Assembly (NCBI GenBank): GCA_002102555.1
Contig: MCFL01000021.1
Location: 354,545 to 418,544, forward strand
Direction of reading: 5' to 3'
Length of the DNA: 64,000 nucleotides
DNA from: Catenaria anguillulae PL171
Lineage: Eukaryota > Blastocladiomycota > Blastocladiomycetes > Blastocladiales > Catenariaceae
The position numbers and the translations under genes were made by a program. Below are positions 42,719 to 54,008 of this stretch, in pieces (position 1 is the stretch's first letter; every line of letters begins with the position of its first letter). The notes under the pieces are model-generated. The model had not been told where the DNA came from. It saw only the letters and a list, made by a program, of their open reading frames with translations, and did no database searches.

Positions 42719-44656
42719 CTAACGGCCTTGGCGGTAACCATTTCCCGGCGGACCACGACGACGCACTGGGCACTCGGTCTTCCAGTGGCCTGGGCGGCCG
42801 CAGGCGAAACACAAGTCGTCGTTCTTGCTACGCGCACGCTCTTGGGGCGACACGCGAGGACGGGGCTCAACGCGGAAAGGGGCGGCCGCGGCGATTTCGG
42901 AGCCCATGTTGCGGATCGAGGCGGTGGTTGGAGGAGTGCTCGCTCGCGTGTCTCCACATGAGCGCACGTACTTCTGCGGCCATCTTGTCGCGCAAGGCTT
43001 TGCTCTTGAAAGAAACTGTGAATGTCGGCTCGTCCGGTGGCGGCGGCGCCGCGCCTTTGGCGAATGTTGTTGCTTTGGCGGCAGCGGCAATGATTGTGGG
43101 CGGTACCTTGCGTGCAGAAGAGGGCGGGTGAGATGGGCCGTTGACCCCGGGCTTCGCGGGACACGAGCTGTTGCTGATACAAGGGCAATTTGGACTCGCC
43201 CTCGGCAATCCAATCGGCGAATACTGGCCTAACCATCCACGAATCAACCTCCCGCAGCGCGCCCAGGGCCGGGACAGCCACAGGGACATCCACCGGGACC
43301 GGAGCAGCGGGCGCCGGGGGCAACAACGACGGCGTCGACCACCATCGCCGTCGGGTCGACCAGGGCGGGAAAGGCGGCCATGCCGACTTGGAAACGCGCG
43401 GCGCGTTGGGTGACCTCGACCAACGTGGCGGGCTCGGGGCCGGCACCCAGGACAAGTTGCTTATTGAGGGGTTCAGGCTCTCCATGAACGCCGCGATGCG
43501 GGGTTTCTCCCCAACCCTCAAGTCGGGCGGCCTCGACCATGAACTTGGAAACACATCGACGATGGACAGTTTGCCTTGCCTCATCGAGAGCACGCGTGAC
43601 TGGGCATAATGAATGCACCGAGGTGACGCCAGCGGACAGGCCTGCCTCGCCCAAAGCCGCAACAAGATCGTGGTCGGCAGCGTCCAAACCGTTGCGTATT
43701 AACGTTCTCGGGAATGTAGCGGGCCATGTTCGAGCGAGCGTCCTTGATGTCCTCACCGAACTGGAAGAGAAAGAACGGTACATAAGTGCTCAGCTCAACA
43801 AACGAGATGAACAATTGGAACTCTTTCTCCGAAAGTGACGTTCATCGACGAATGCGTCATGGCCAAGAAATCGCCATGCCAAGTGTACAGCCCAGAGCTT
43901 GGCCCACTTGGGTGCATGTGGTTGAGGAACGAGAAGGCGCAGATATGCTGGTTGTGGGATTCAACCGCCTTGCGCTTGACATTGCGGGACTCGGCAATTG
44001 CTTGGCTTGATTCCACATTGGAAATGGCGTGGTTGCCCGGTTGCGCCATGGCAGGTGCAGGCGAGGGAGGATGCGCGGTCGAGGCGGTGCTTGCGCCCGG
44101 GCGAGTTGCCGCCCATTTGGCAACGTTGGCTGCGACTGAGGTGTCCAATGACTGGTCCTATTGGAAGGGAAAGGAGAAGGGGGACGTCAGAAAGTAATGT
44201 CAGCAATGGTTGGCAGCAAGAATTGAGACAACAGACCGTCTCCAACGCCAAATTCATGAATTGCTCGGGCGTCTGGGCAATGGGCGTTGAAGTAGAAGAC
44301 GAAAGAGGAAGGAAGGGGGCAAAAACAGGGTACTGTTGTTGAATGAACGGAGCCATGTGTCTCGGATCGAATGCAGACTGTACTGCCCACGCGGGAATAT
44401 AGGCAGCAGCGCCCATGCCCATCCCGCCTGCAGGGTACGTATTGGTGACAGCCATTGTGGTAGGTAATCCGAGCGGGACGATGGGCGAGCTGGAAAAATC
44501 GAGATTCCTGCGCGGTCGTTTCAGGTGGCACGAGGCCTCTCGATCTGACGCGCTGCGACCTCCTCCCTCAGCTTGTTGACGTCCCGATCTCGCTGTCGCT
44601 GTCGCTGATGCAAAAAGGTGCAAGATCTCCGAGTCGAGTTCAAACGGTAAATTCAT
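42719..44656 (-). pseudogene. CCHC zinc-knuckle, gag-like protein; probably a decayed retroelement
   Basis: Blocks in the minus strand run from an ATG at 44656 (MNLPFELDSEILHLF) to a stop at 42719. Two junctions look like real introns: 44158-44236 (GTCTGT...CCAATAG, phase 0) and a ~46-nt candidate near 43806-43760 ending TTTCTCTTCCAG. Later blocks change frame without splice signals (near 43690, 43290 and 42910). The C-terminal block holds a single zinc knuckle, CFACGRPGHWKTEC (CX2CX4HX4C). A capsid-like helical middle plus one C-terminal CCHC is the layout of a retrotransposon Gag, but host CCHC proteins exist, so this is inference. No protease, integrase or reverse transcriptase follows. 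Part of it (43612-43803) recurs at 46139-46326. Confidence 0.5.
43612..43803 (-). repeat. Dispersed repeat, copy A (within the gag-like locus)
   Basis: About 80 percent identical by eye to 46139-46326, in the same orientation. Several indels separate the copies. Shared blocks include GCCAGCGGACAGGCCTGCCT and TGCTCAGCTCAACAAAC. Confidence 0.85.
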
Positions 44657-45670
44657 TCAGAGCAGAAACGGTGCCGTCAATTCCATTCCATAACTCATGC
44701 GTCGTCAGGTCGTGCCTATTGAAGACTCCAGTCTCAAGAAGGATTCCTGCGAAACCACAGGGATAAAATAGCAAGGAAGATTGACTCGGAGAGCCGGGGA
44801 TAAAGTAGCAATTGCAAGAGTGGCCCAAGGTTAATAAATGATGGTTGACACAAGATACAAGATGGGCATGGGCTGGGCATGGGCAACTAGTGGATCCGCT
44901 GTTGAACGACCGACACTGACACTTTTTTTGGTTCATGAAGAAAGAAATGAAGAAAGGGCAAATTGACTCGCGAGAAATTTCCGGGCACCCTATCAACAGC
45001 CAATATTCCTGACGCCTAAACCTTGCCCTATTTAGATCATACGAATGCTCCCCCGGAGGAGATGTCAAGGTTGCGTTTGGCGGTCGTCAGGCCAAGGGGC
45101 AATGGGAAGAACGTGACGCGGCCGCGAAGCGTTGTCACGAGTCTGTCCCATTGTGGTCCCCCTGATCCTCGCGCCAGTTGCGAACAGTCCACCAAGGATT
45201 CCCGACTCTCCAAGGCGGCGACTTGACGTAGACAATCGATGAACGTATACTGCCTCGAGGCGAATGGGCCAGCCAGCAAGCCAGCCAGCCCACGCAAATC
45301 GGCGCCGATTCGGCAACCGATACAGGCAGAGGTGGTGAACGCCAATTGCTCTGATTCGCAGAAGAGAAAACAGAGACATGACGTGGGAAACCACACGTTG
45401 GCAAGAGTCGTGCCGGTACTTGATTCACAAGACCGGATGAGTTAGGAGCAGCCTGCATCATCATCGTCATCATCACACCGGCGAGGCGTGATGGGCTTTT
45501 CTCGCAAACTCACTTTTCTCGTGTTCAGGAAGCGCTACCAGACTCACAGCGCGAAGCAATGAGTTTGGCAATTGGTTGTCGGAGGCGCACCAATGGAAAA
45601 TGGAGCGAGATGCGGGTGGATGTGTCGTCGGCGGATCGAGCCAAGAGCAAAGAGCGATCGCGAGCAAGTA

Positions 45671-45721
45671 TGAGGATGGGTGAGGAAGGATGAGGATGGG
45701 TGAGGATGGGTGAGGAAGGAT
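45671..45721. repeat. GGATGGGTGA decamer tandem repeat
   Basis: About five units of GATGGGTGAG and its variant GAAGGATGAG, in alternating pattern. Confidence 0.85.
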
Positions 45722-46138
45722 GCAACGAACGAGCTACATTGAACACATATGCATTGCTATTCAGCAAAGACTGCTGTTCTCTTCAGCTTCAGCAGGAAGG
45801 GTGGGTGATGGGGTGTGCCAGCTGCATTTGTATCTGTCCATCGCAAGCTCGATCTCTCTTGTTTGCGACTGTCTGCACCCAGCTCCCATGACCTCTTTTG
45901 TTTGCTCTTGCGATGGTTTCGAATTCTTCAGCACGAAAACAACCGTGGGGTGATGGGGAAGCCTGAAAAAGGGCCGTCCGTCACTTTGACACATTGGTGA
46001 CACAACAGCAGACACTGATACTGTTCCCAAAAACGCGTGCGTAGGTGTAGCCTTCGCAGCTGCGATGAAGCACACGTTGGTTAGTTCGTTCTTCAATCAT
46101 GTGGCTCGAGTGAGAGTGACCGTGACTTGAAGCGAATG

Positions 46139-46326
46139 AACGCACCGAGATAACGCCAGCGGACAGGCCTGCCTCGCCCAAAGCCGCAAGCAAGATCGTG
46201 GTCGGTGGCGTCCGAACTGTTGAGTACGTTCCCGGGAATGAACGGACCATGGTCGATCGAGTGCCTTGATGCTCTCGCCTCGCCGAACTGGGAGAGAAAG
46301 AACTGTGAGTGCTCAGCTCAACAAAC
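46139..46326 (-). repeat. Dispersed repeat, copy B of the gag-like fragment
   Basis: Matches 43612-43803 in the same orientation at about 80 percent. Its minus-strand reading preserves the AALGEAGLSAGV stretch of copy A. No flanking gag sequence is present, so this is an isolated fragment. Confidence 0.85.
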
Positions 46327-46403
46327 AACTTAATGTATGTATACGGCACTACAATAGGTATACCTAAATTCTAAAGAAGGAAATTGACAATACTCCACCG
46401 CAT

Positions 46404-49400
46404 CTACCACGCCAACTTTGCCAACAACGACTCTGGCCTCGACCGCACAATCCACTTTCTTACCTCGTCCAAAAACGGCACCACCACCGCCAACGGTACC
46501 GGCAACACCCAATACAATGCGGGAATCGGGTACGTCCCAATCACGCTCTGAATGATGGGCGTGTACACAAACACGGCCGCAACGCACAAGGACGCGACCA
46601 TGGCCACAAACAAGGCCGGGTTCTTGAACGGCGACTGATGAAACATGGACATTTTGCGCGTGCGCACGGCGAGGGCATTGCCAAACTGCAGAATGACGAG
46701 CGTCACAAAGTACACGCACTGCCCGCCGGCGTTGGCGTTGTTGAGGTCGGCTTGTGGCATGCCAAGCGTTGCTTCCGTGTACTGGTCGAACGCAAACAAA
46801 AGCTGCTTGATGCTGAGCCCCCATTCGCGGTACATGTACAGGAAGAAGAGCGAGTGCGCAATGATGGATTCAATGAGACCGATAAAAAAGTAGGCGTGCG
46901 CCATAAACTTGAGATCAACAAGGCGGTCTCGCTTGGGCCGGCGTGGGGGACGCATGAGCAGGTCGGCCTCGGCTTGCTCGTACATGAGCGCAAGCGACGG
47001 GAAAATATCGGTGAGTACACAGATGACAATCATGAGGAAGCCCGACAGCGGCAGCGGAACGCCCAGAAACAAGTTGACAAACACGGGCGTGAGTTCAGAA
47101 AAGGTGCCTGCCGGGATCAAGTACAGGGTCACCTTTTTCAGGTTTTCAAAGACCACACGGCCTTCACGGAGGGCGACCACAATGGATGCCAAGTTGGAGT
47201 TGAGCAGGACCATGGCCGAGGCCGCCATAGCCACGTCGGACCCGCTGCCCATGGCCACACCCAGGTTGGCGTTCTTGAGAGCGGGTGCGTCGTTGACACC
47301 GTCACCAGTTACGGCAACAATTTCGCCGCGTTCTTGGAATGCGTGCACGATTTGCAGCTTGTGCTCGGGCGTCGTGCGGGCAAACACAATCTCCTCGTAA
47401 TCACATGCAATGGACCAGTGTGCCAGCGTCATGTGCGGCATGTCGGCGCCTGAAAGGACAAGCGAAGCTTTGGTACGCATGCGCGCTCGAATCATGTCGT
47501 CCGAGGCATTGCCTGGTAGCTTGGCCAGGGGCATCCGATCACCCTCCTTGAGCGGCAAGAGCGTGTCCTTGGAGGTGGGCTCGGGCGTGGTAAACTCGTT
47601 CAAGATGTCACATTCGGCCTGGACGGCCGCGTTCAAATCAGCAAACGTGTGCGTGGCCGCCTTGGTAAACAGGCCACACTCGCGAGCAATGGCCGAAGCG
47701 GTCGAACTGTGGTCGCCAGTGACCATGAAGGTGCGCACGCCAGCCTTGCGCAGGGTCGTAATCACATCCTTGGTTTCCGGGCGAGGCGGGTCCACAATGC
47801 CAACCAAGCCGAGGACGGTCAAGGATGATCCACCAGTGACCAACTCGTCCACAAGCAGCTCATTGTCGGCCATGTCGCCCGATACCTTGTCGAACCCCGA
47901 AAGAACGCGGCGGGCAATTAGCAACACACGCTGGCCACGGGCGGCGAGCGATTCTTGCAGCTGGCGAATGCGGTCGAGCGCGGCATTGTCGAGGGGCACG
48001 TCGGCACCATTCGCGGCCGGATCCACATACGCCGACGCGTATGGCAGCAGCAAATCAGGTGCACCCTTGACAAGCAACACTTGGTCGTCTCCGCCAGCGT
48101 ACGTGTTGCCCGCAAGCAACGACACAACACTCGGGACCGCCGCTGACGGATTCTTGGCTGCAATCACCGTGACCATGCGCTTGGTCTTTGAGTTGAAGGG
48201 GACGTGCATGACACGCTTGATGGAGTTGAGCTGTGCATTGGCGTCCGCGACAGAGGCGTGGCCGAACCTGAGCATGGCAATGTCGGTGGCGTCGCCTTCG
48301 ACGCGGCGCTTGTCGATGGGCAAGGCAAGATCATCCGAGTGGAACCGAGCTCCATTGCAAATGTGTGCAGCGGATGCGATGACGGCCAGCTTTGGGCGGG
48401 TGGAAGCGTCGGTCGACGACACGGTGATCGGGTCCGAGGTGCCGAGAACGGCCGAGTGGACGACCATTTGGTTGGTAGTCAATGTGCCTTTCACACAAAA
48501 TCAAGAAAGAATGTATGTCAGCAAGACAGGTCAGAGCGACAAATGATCGACCAAAGAGATGCGTACCAGTCTTGTCTGAACACAAGACACTGCAACACCC
48601 AAGCGTCTCCACAACCGACAAGTTCTTGACCAAAACCCGCTGCGCAAACATCCTCCTCGCAATAATGGTCAAGACGAGCGTGACCGCAATCGGCAAGCCT
48701 TCGGGCGTGAATGCCACCAAAATACCCATATCCGTTGACAAGAATGTGGGCAAATCCAAAAACGTCGGATACCAGTGCCTGAGCGCCAGCATGTACCAAG
48801 CAAAACACAGAGTGGCCGTCGTGCATGCAAGGGTACCAATCAACAATGAGAAGCTGATGATTTCCTTTTGCAACGTGCTCTGCGTGATGCGAGTGCGTGA
48901 CGCAAGCAATGCCACTTGGCCCATGAGCGTGCGATCACCCGTTGCCACCACAACCCCAGTGGCTTCGCCCTCGGTCACAAATGTACCCATGAACGTCATG
49001 TTGTGCGACTCGAGCACATTGTTGTCGGTTTTGTCGACGGTGCAGTGGATGGGCAGTGATTCGCCAGTGAGGATCGAGTTGTCGACCTTGAGACCTGACA
49101 CGGAAATGAGGCGAATGTCGGCGGGAACCTTGGTACCGTACTTGAGGTGGACGACGTCGCCTGGAACAAGGTCGGCGACTGGGACGGTTTCGTGGCAGGA
49201 CGAGCGTGTGACGGTGGCAGACTGCGGGAGCATCGAGTTGATGGAGGCCATGATACGAGACGAAGTGAAGTCCTGGTACCCTGTGCAATTCAAGCCATTG
49301 TCGTGTCAGTACGCATACAGCCTGTGCTGGGATACAGACGAGATGAATTTGACGAACCAGTGAAAATTGCTTGCAGGAAAATGACAATGAGAATAACAAT

Positions 49401-49914
49401 GGCAAGCGCCAGTGTCGCCGGCGACGGATTGTTTCCGCCCAACGGCTCTACATTCATGCATCGAGTCCCCGAAAAAAAAGGTGAGGATTGATCGACAGAT
49501 TGAATGCTCTCAAGCAAGAAAAGACGTACGCCAAGCAATAAATGTGATAATGGAAGCAATCCACATGATGGCTGCAAACCCACTGAACAAGTACCCAAGA
49601 ACTTTGCGAACCCAATCCGTGGGCGGCGGCGACAAGGCGTTTGGCCCTACGCGTGCTCGACGGCGAGTCACGGCAGTTGGATCCAGGCCATTTTCGAGCG
49701 ACACACCGAATCGGAGCGACACTTCGTGCGGCGTCTTGAGATGAACATCGCCGTGCGTGGCTTCAGGGCCCGACGCAGCCTTGGAGCGGTCCGACTTTGG
49801 GAGCGTGAGTTCCTGGGTGAGCGTGCGGAAACCGACTTGAATTGGAATCGATGAGGTGGGGCGGCCGGCATGGGTGGGTTCCCGCGCCAGAGGCGAGCTG
49901 GATGTGGGAGACAT
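46404..49914 (-). CDS. P-type cation ATPase, type IIC-like (Na,K-ATPase alpha type)
   Basis: Plasma-membrane ion pump. Four exons (49914-49530, 49447-49358, 49280-48567, 48487-46404) splice in frame to 1090 residues. Motifs in order: actuator loop LTGESLP; TPEGLPIAVTLVLTII in the fourth membrane helix; [28 protein letters not shown], shown here by its phosphorylated Asp in SDKTGT (split by the last intron); KGAPDLLL; TGDGVNDAPALKNANLGVAMG; and the last six helices with TDIFPSLALMYEQAEADLL. The EQAE.D.....PR.PK motif and VKNL..VETLG resemble the Na,K/H,K-ATPase branch (type IIC) rather than fungal PMA1 or ENA. Similar pumps are known from the zoosporic fungus Blastocladiella. The ion carried cannot be read from sequence. 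An upstream ATG at 50193 is less likely than 49914. Confidence 0.9.
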
Positions 49915-50990
49915 GGCAGGTGGGAAGAGGGGGTTGCGACTCGGAGTGCGAGAGCGAGTGGACGAAAGGTAGCCAGGAGAGCAAGGATCGCAGGAGCCAG
50001 GAGAGGGAGACAGCGTGGAGGTGCGTGAGAGCGAGGGCCATGTATAAAGGACCTCTCCAACACCCGAAGGTTGCGTCTGCATCTTATGCAATCCGTCGTG
50101 TGCAACGGAATTCCAGGGGTGGGACAAGGGAGGACTGGGGCAAGACTGGCCGTCGCCCTTGCCAGCAGCATAGGTACAGTAGGACCCAAGCATGCCGTCC
50201 TAGCTGGCACGGTGTGTGTGCACTCGCACTCGCAAACATATGTAGCTCGACCTTGTGGAACACCGGCCGTCCAGAAATCCAGGAGGTGAGAGATCACTTG
50301 CCCTTGTGCCGCGATAGGTCGCTGGCAGCGACGTGGATACCTGGCAAGCTGTCGCTGTGATGGATATATGCATGGAGGCCGGTGGGTGGTGCTTCATGGG
50401 CAATTGCTCAGAGTCAGCTGGTGTGTCCCAAATGACTTCATTTAGATATGATACACACACAACACGGCGGTGTGGTGTGGTGCGATGTCGTGTTCCAGTC
50501 TGGAAGACGGCGAGCTCTCGCCAATTCAAACCTCGCACACTCGCGTTTATATACAAACACGGAGAAGGCTGTATACTTGAACACAAAGACATCCGACTGA
50601 CTCGGAAAACAGAGAGCCAGAGCTCATTACCTACCTAGTTGTGCACCATATGGCCGTTTTTGGTACTATTGGCACATCCATTCGATTTCCTTCCAGGCTT
50701 TCCAGGCTCTTGCTCTCGCGTTTTCGGCCAGCTCGCCCACTTCAGGACAAGCGAGGGTGCGGTAACGCGGGTCTCCGCCAGCATGTCCCAAAGCTGCGGT
50801 AAAGATTGTGTATATTTGGAATGAGTGAACAGTATATCGACAGATTGTAGACTGAAGGATACGAGCAGGGGTAATACGAGTTAGGTTCGTCGCGGGCCGG
50901 GATGGCGTCGGTGCGGTGCTTGTTTGTGGGTATCTCGTGGAAGGAAATAGGCGGTGAGGTGCGGGGGATGATTGCGCAACATAACACATT
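49915..50990. other. Spacer between the ATPase and a small membrane protein gene
   Basis: No gene is supported; short frames on both strands lack domains. It presumably contains the ATPase promoter. Confidence 0.5.
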
Positions 50991-51771
50991 TCATGACGAC
51001 GGTGGAGGAGAAGATGAAGATGGAGTGGGTGACGGGGCGGCAGCAACGGTAGCCGGGTCGTAGGATAACACCATGTACATGACAAGTGCGATCCAGGAGA
51101 AAATGACGAGGAAGATGGCCGCCTGCAAATAAAACAAGGCACATTGTTATGTAGGTTGACAAGTGAAAATCACTCAGCATCTAGCAATGCTGCCATACCT
51201 TGGACAAGAAACAACCATCCTTGTACCAAGGAATGCGTCGGGCATGGACGTGGTGTGCTCCACTCGTCCTCGTGTCTGCCTCCATTGGTGAAAACGACCG
51301 CCCATTGCGGAGAGGATAGCTTGCCCCTTGCTGCTGACACTGTCCGCTATCACACCTACCCAGCCCCCAATCCACCCCGCTGCCCTTATCCGCTGCAAAC
51401 AGCCGCTGTTTCTGCATTTGGACTGTGGCATATTCGCTCTCGTCTTCGTCCTCCTCATCATCATCGCCTACAGTCAACACAAACTCGCTGCTCGAGTACG
51501 TCCCTCCGAGTCCTGGTCGGTGCAAAGGCGGCAAGTCGGTGTTTGTTCTTTCTGGCACACCGTTGATGGCGGCGACTCGGTCGCCGTACATGCCCTGGGC
51601 CGTGTTGGCGCGTGGCGCCGGCGGGCTGGCAAGTGTGGTGTTTCCGGGATAGACCCGGGACGAGGAAGAGGGTAGCGGGAGGGGCACCATGGCGACTAAA
51701 GTGTCGGCAGATGCGTCGGCGAGTGAGTGCCGCCGGTCCGCAACAAGCAGGGGATGGTTGGAGGTTGCCAT
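50991..51771 (-). CDS. Small single-pass, C-terminally anchored membrane protein, unknown
   Basis: Two exons (51771-51199 and 51122-50991; GTATGG...TTTGCAG, phase 0) splice in frame to 234 residues. The N-terminal ~190 residues are Ser/Pro/Gly-rich and disordered with an acidic cluster (DDDEEDEDESE). A short basic stretch (HARRIPWYKDGC) precedes one membrane helix (AAIFLVIFSWIALVMYMVLS), and a Pro/Ser-rich 20-residue tail ends the protein. It has the layout of a type II or tail-anchored protein. Family not recognised. Confidence 0.6.
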
Positions 51772-52103
51772 TGTCTTGCAGACAGGCGTGAGCGGGGAAG
51801 GTGGATGGAGTTGTGGGAATCAGAAATTGGGCGGCGTGTCTTGATGTATCGGCTTTGTATCGGTCGACTCGAGGAATTGCATTGACTGGGCGAGGGCAGC
51901 ATATAAGTACTTGCTTTACTCACATGCTTATTAGACTTCACTGGCGTGGGCGGGTTGTCGGCCAGTCGTGTTGCTCAGTTTTGCTTTTCGAGTCTGTGAC
52001 CAGGACGGATGTGAATAGAGAAACCAAGTCTTGCATTGCCTAGAAATTGACAGGATAACAACAATAATGTACACAACACACATCCACATACTCACACTCA
52101 CCC
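51772..52103. other. Intergenic spacer, no gene seen
   Basis: Holds the promoter of the small membrane protein and the 3' end of RRB1. No repeat was noticed. Confidence 0.5.
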
Positions 52104-53736
52104 TTATGAGTTGATGGTCTTGAAAATATTGAACCCGCTGGCGGCAGTCGTGACCAAACAACCAGGGATCTGGCGATGCCAGTGCACCTCCTTGACATAC
52201 TCTTGGCCCTGGTGAATAAACAACAACTGAGGCGGCACCACGACACCGCCCACCTCCATGGCCTGTGCGCCCGGTGCATCATCCCTCTCTGTCGACAAAT
52301 CCCACAACGTGACCTGGTTTGTCATCGCCGCTCACGGCCAACATGGATTCTTCATGGGAATGCCACTCAATGGACGTGATGGGCGCCTTGTGCCACGCAA
52401 ACTGCGCCGCAGGCACCACCTTGTCAATTGTCTTGCCCGGTTGGTTGGCACGTGCAAGTTCGCGCAAGTCCCACACGGCAAACGACCCGTCGTCATGGCC
52501 CGATGCCATCAGGAACGGCGTCAACTTGTTCCAAGAAATCACGTTCACGTCGCAATTGGCAAGCTTGGCGGAAATGCCCGGCTTGTTGCCCGCCATGCGC
52601 GTATCAAAGATCTTCATGGTGCCGTCGGCCGAGCACGAGGCGAATACGGTGGCCTCGCTGGGCGACCATTGCAGATCCTCGACCGAAGCGTCGTGGGCCT
52701 TTTCCCAGCGGTGGCTGTTGTCTTGAAGCCCGTGGGCGTGGCGGACGTGAGCTTGATGGCGCGGTCGCAATCACCGGTCACCAGGTGGCCCTCGGCCTTG
52801 GTCGACCAATCCATGGCAAATCCCTCGGCCTTGTGGGCAATCTTGTACAAGGGGTCAAGTTTGGTAGGGGCAACCAGGCCGGGTGTGTCGAGCGAAGCAA
52901 CGTGCGTGGAAATGTCGTAAATGTTAACGGCACGCATGTCGGACCACACGGCCACAATGTGCGAAGAGGTAGATGAGGTCGTGGGCATGGCGCGGATGCG
53001 GTTGACGCCGCCGGGGTGTTTGATGGTGCGGTGCTCGAGGATTGGGTCGGCGTCCACATCGTCCGTCGTCATCAGATTCGCCACCCGATTCCACTGTTGA
53101 GCCGAAAAGGGAAAGGATGAGTTTGCTTTTTGGCCACCAAACCGCAAACGGACACCAAGAAGGGAAAAATGCGAAACGTACTGTCGTCGTACTTTGTCTT
53201 TGCCAACTGGCTCATCTTGAGCACAATACAACTCGTTCTTGAAGGAAACATCGGCCTGTGACCCAGCCAACCACATAGGCCGTGTGCGGGAACTTTGTCC
53301 GATCCACACCCAACTGGTCGCGCAAATGTCAAACGACAAGCACGGCCATTGGACATTGAGTGCATGCAACATTTCGTAAGCCGAGTTGTCCGACCTGCAA
53401 CTCCTCGCCCTCGGCCAAGGGCTGGCCAGGCAAGTACACTTGCACAGAGTCGATTTGGCCCTCCTCGGCATCGTCCTCGTCCACTCCTCCATTTCCGCAT
53501 CGCCATCGTCATCGTGCACGACAACATCCTCATCCGATTCAAACTCGTCCTCGAATGGATCCTCAAACTCGCCCATGTCGTGGTCCACGTCCATGGCGTC
53601 GGATCGGCCGCAGGGCAGACGGCCGGGCACGGGTGCGCCCGTGGTGGCATCGACAGGCACGGGCCTTTGAGGATTCGGGGGCAGAGGAGCCCGATTGGCT
53701 GCGCTTCTTTGGGTTGTTGGAGGTGGAGGATGTCAT
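52104..53736 (-). CDS. RRB1: Rrb1/GRWD1 WD-repeat ribosome-assembly chaperone, frame broken
   Basis: A nuclear/nucleolar chaperone for ribosomal protein L3 (uL3). An ATG at 53736 opens the gene; an acidic N-terminus follows. Diagnostic segments are all present but in alternating frames: VYLPGQPLAEGEEL and SAYEMLH..NVQWPCLSFDI; VANLMTTDDVDADPILEHRT; HPGGVNRIRAM; HDASVEDLQWSPSEATVFAS (a WD repeat); DDGSFAVWDLREL; and QVTLWDLSTE with a C-terminal WHRQIPGCLVTTAASGFNIF. Single-base frame changes are seen near 53665, 53480, 53393, 53325, 53265, 53215, 52723 and 52308. One candidate intron is about 53198-53095. So many slips in a single-copy housekeeping gene suggest sequence errors more than decay. 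Confidence 0.82.
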
Positions 53737-54008
53737 GGCTGGCTGTCTTTTGTATGTCCGAGTCCGAGTCGGCGTACTGGAGCGAAGCAGTCGTCCACTT
53801 GGCCTGTATGTCGTGCCTGGGCGAGCCAAGGTTGGTGTTTGCATCAGCAAAGTGCCAAAGCGCGTGCATGCTTCACACAGCCGAGCCCACGTGATGCGTT
53901 TCTATGGATTTCGCATCAACTCGGGCCAATCGGAAGTCGATGTCACTACAAATGTATCGGGCAGACCACGAATGATACGGAGCTTTGTTAGCAATGAATC
54001 CACACTCA
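53737..54008. promoter_or_regulatory. Divergent promoter region RRB1 / GUF1
   Basis: About 270 bp separate the divergent starts. No specific element was recognised. Confidence 0.35.

Larger units (their letters stand above)
44657..46403. other. Gene-poor spacer with repeats
   Basis: No complete gene is supported. It contains a decamer tandem repeat at 45671-45721 and a second copy of the gag-like fragment at 46139-46326. Confidence 0.55.

Noticed and set aside
45671-45721. Possible CRISPR-like array
   Set aside because: Short decamer tandem units without spacers; an ordinary minisatellite in eukaryotic DNA.
47410-48546. 378-codon plus-strand frame across the P-type ATPase
   Set aside because: Antisense shadow of the ATPase; no independent motif.
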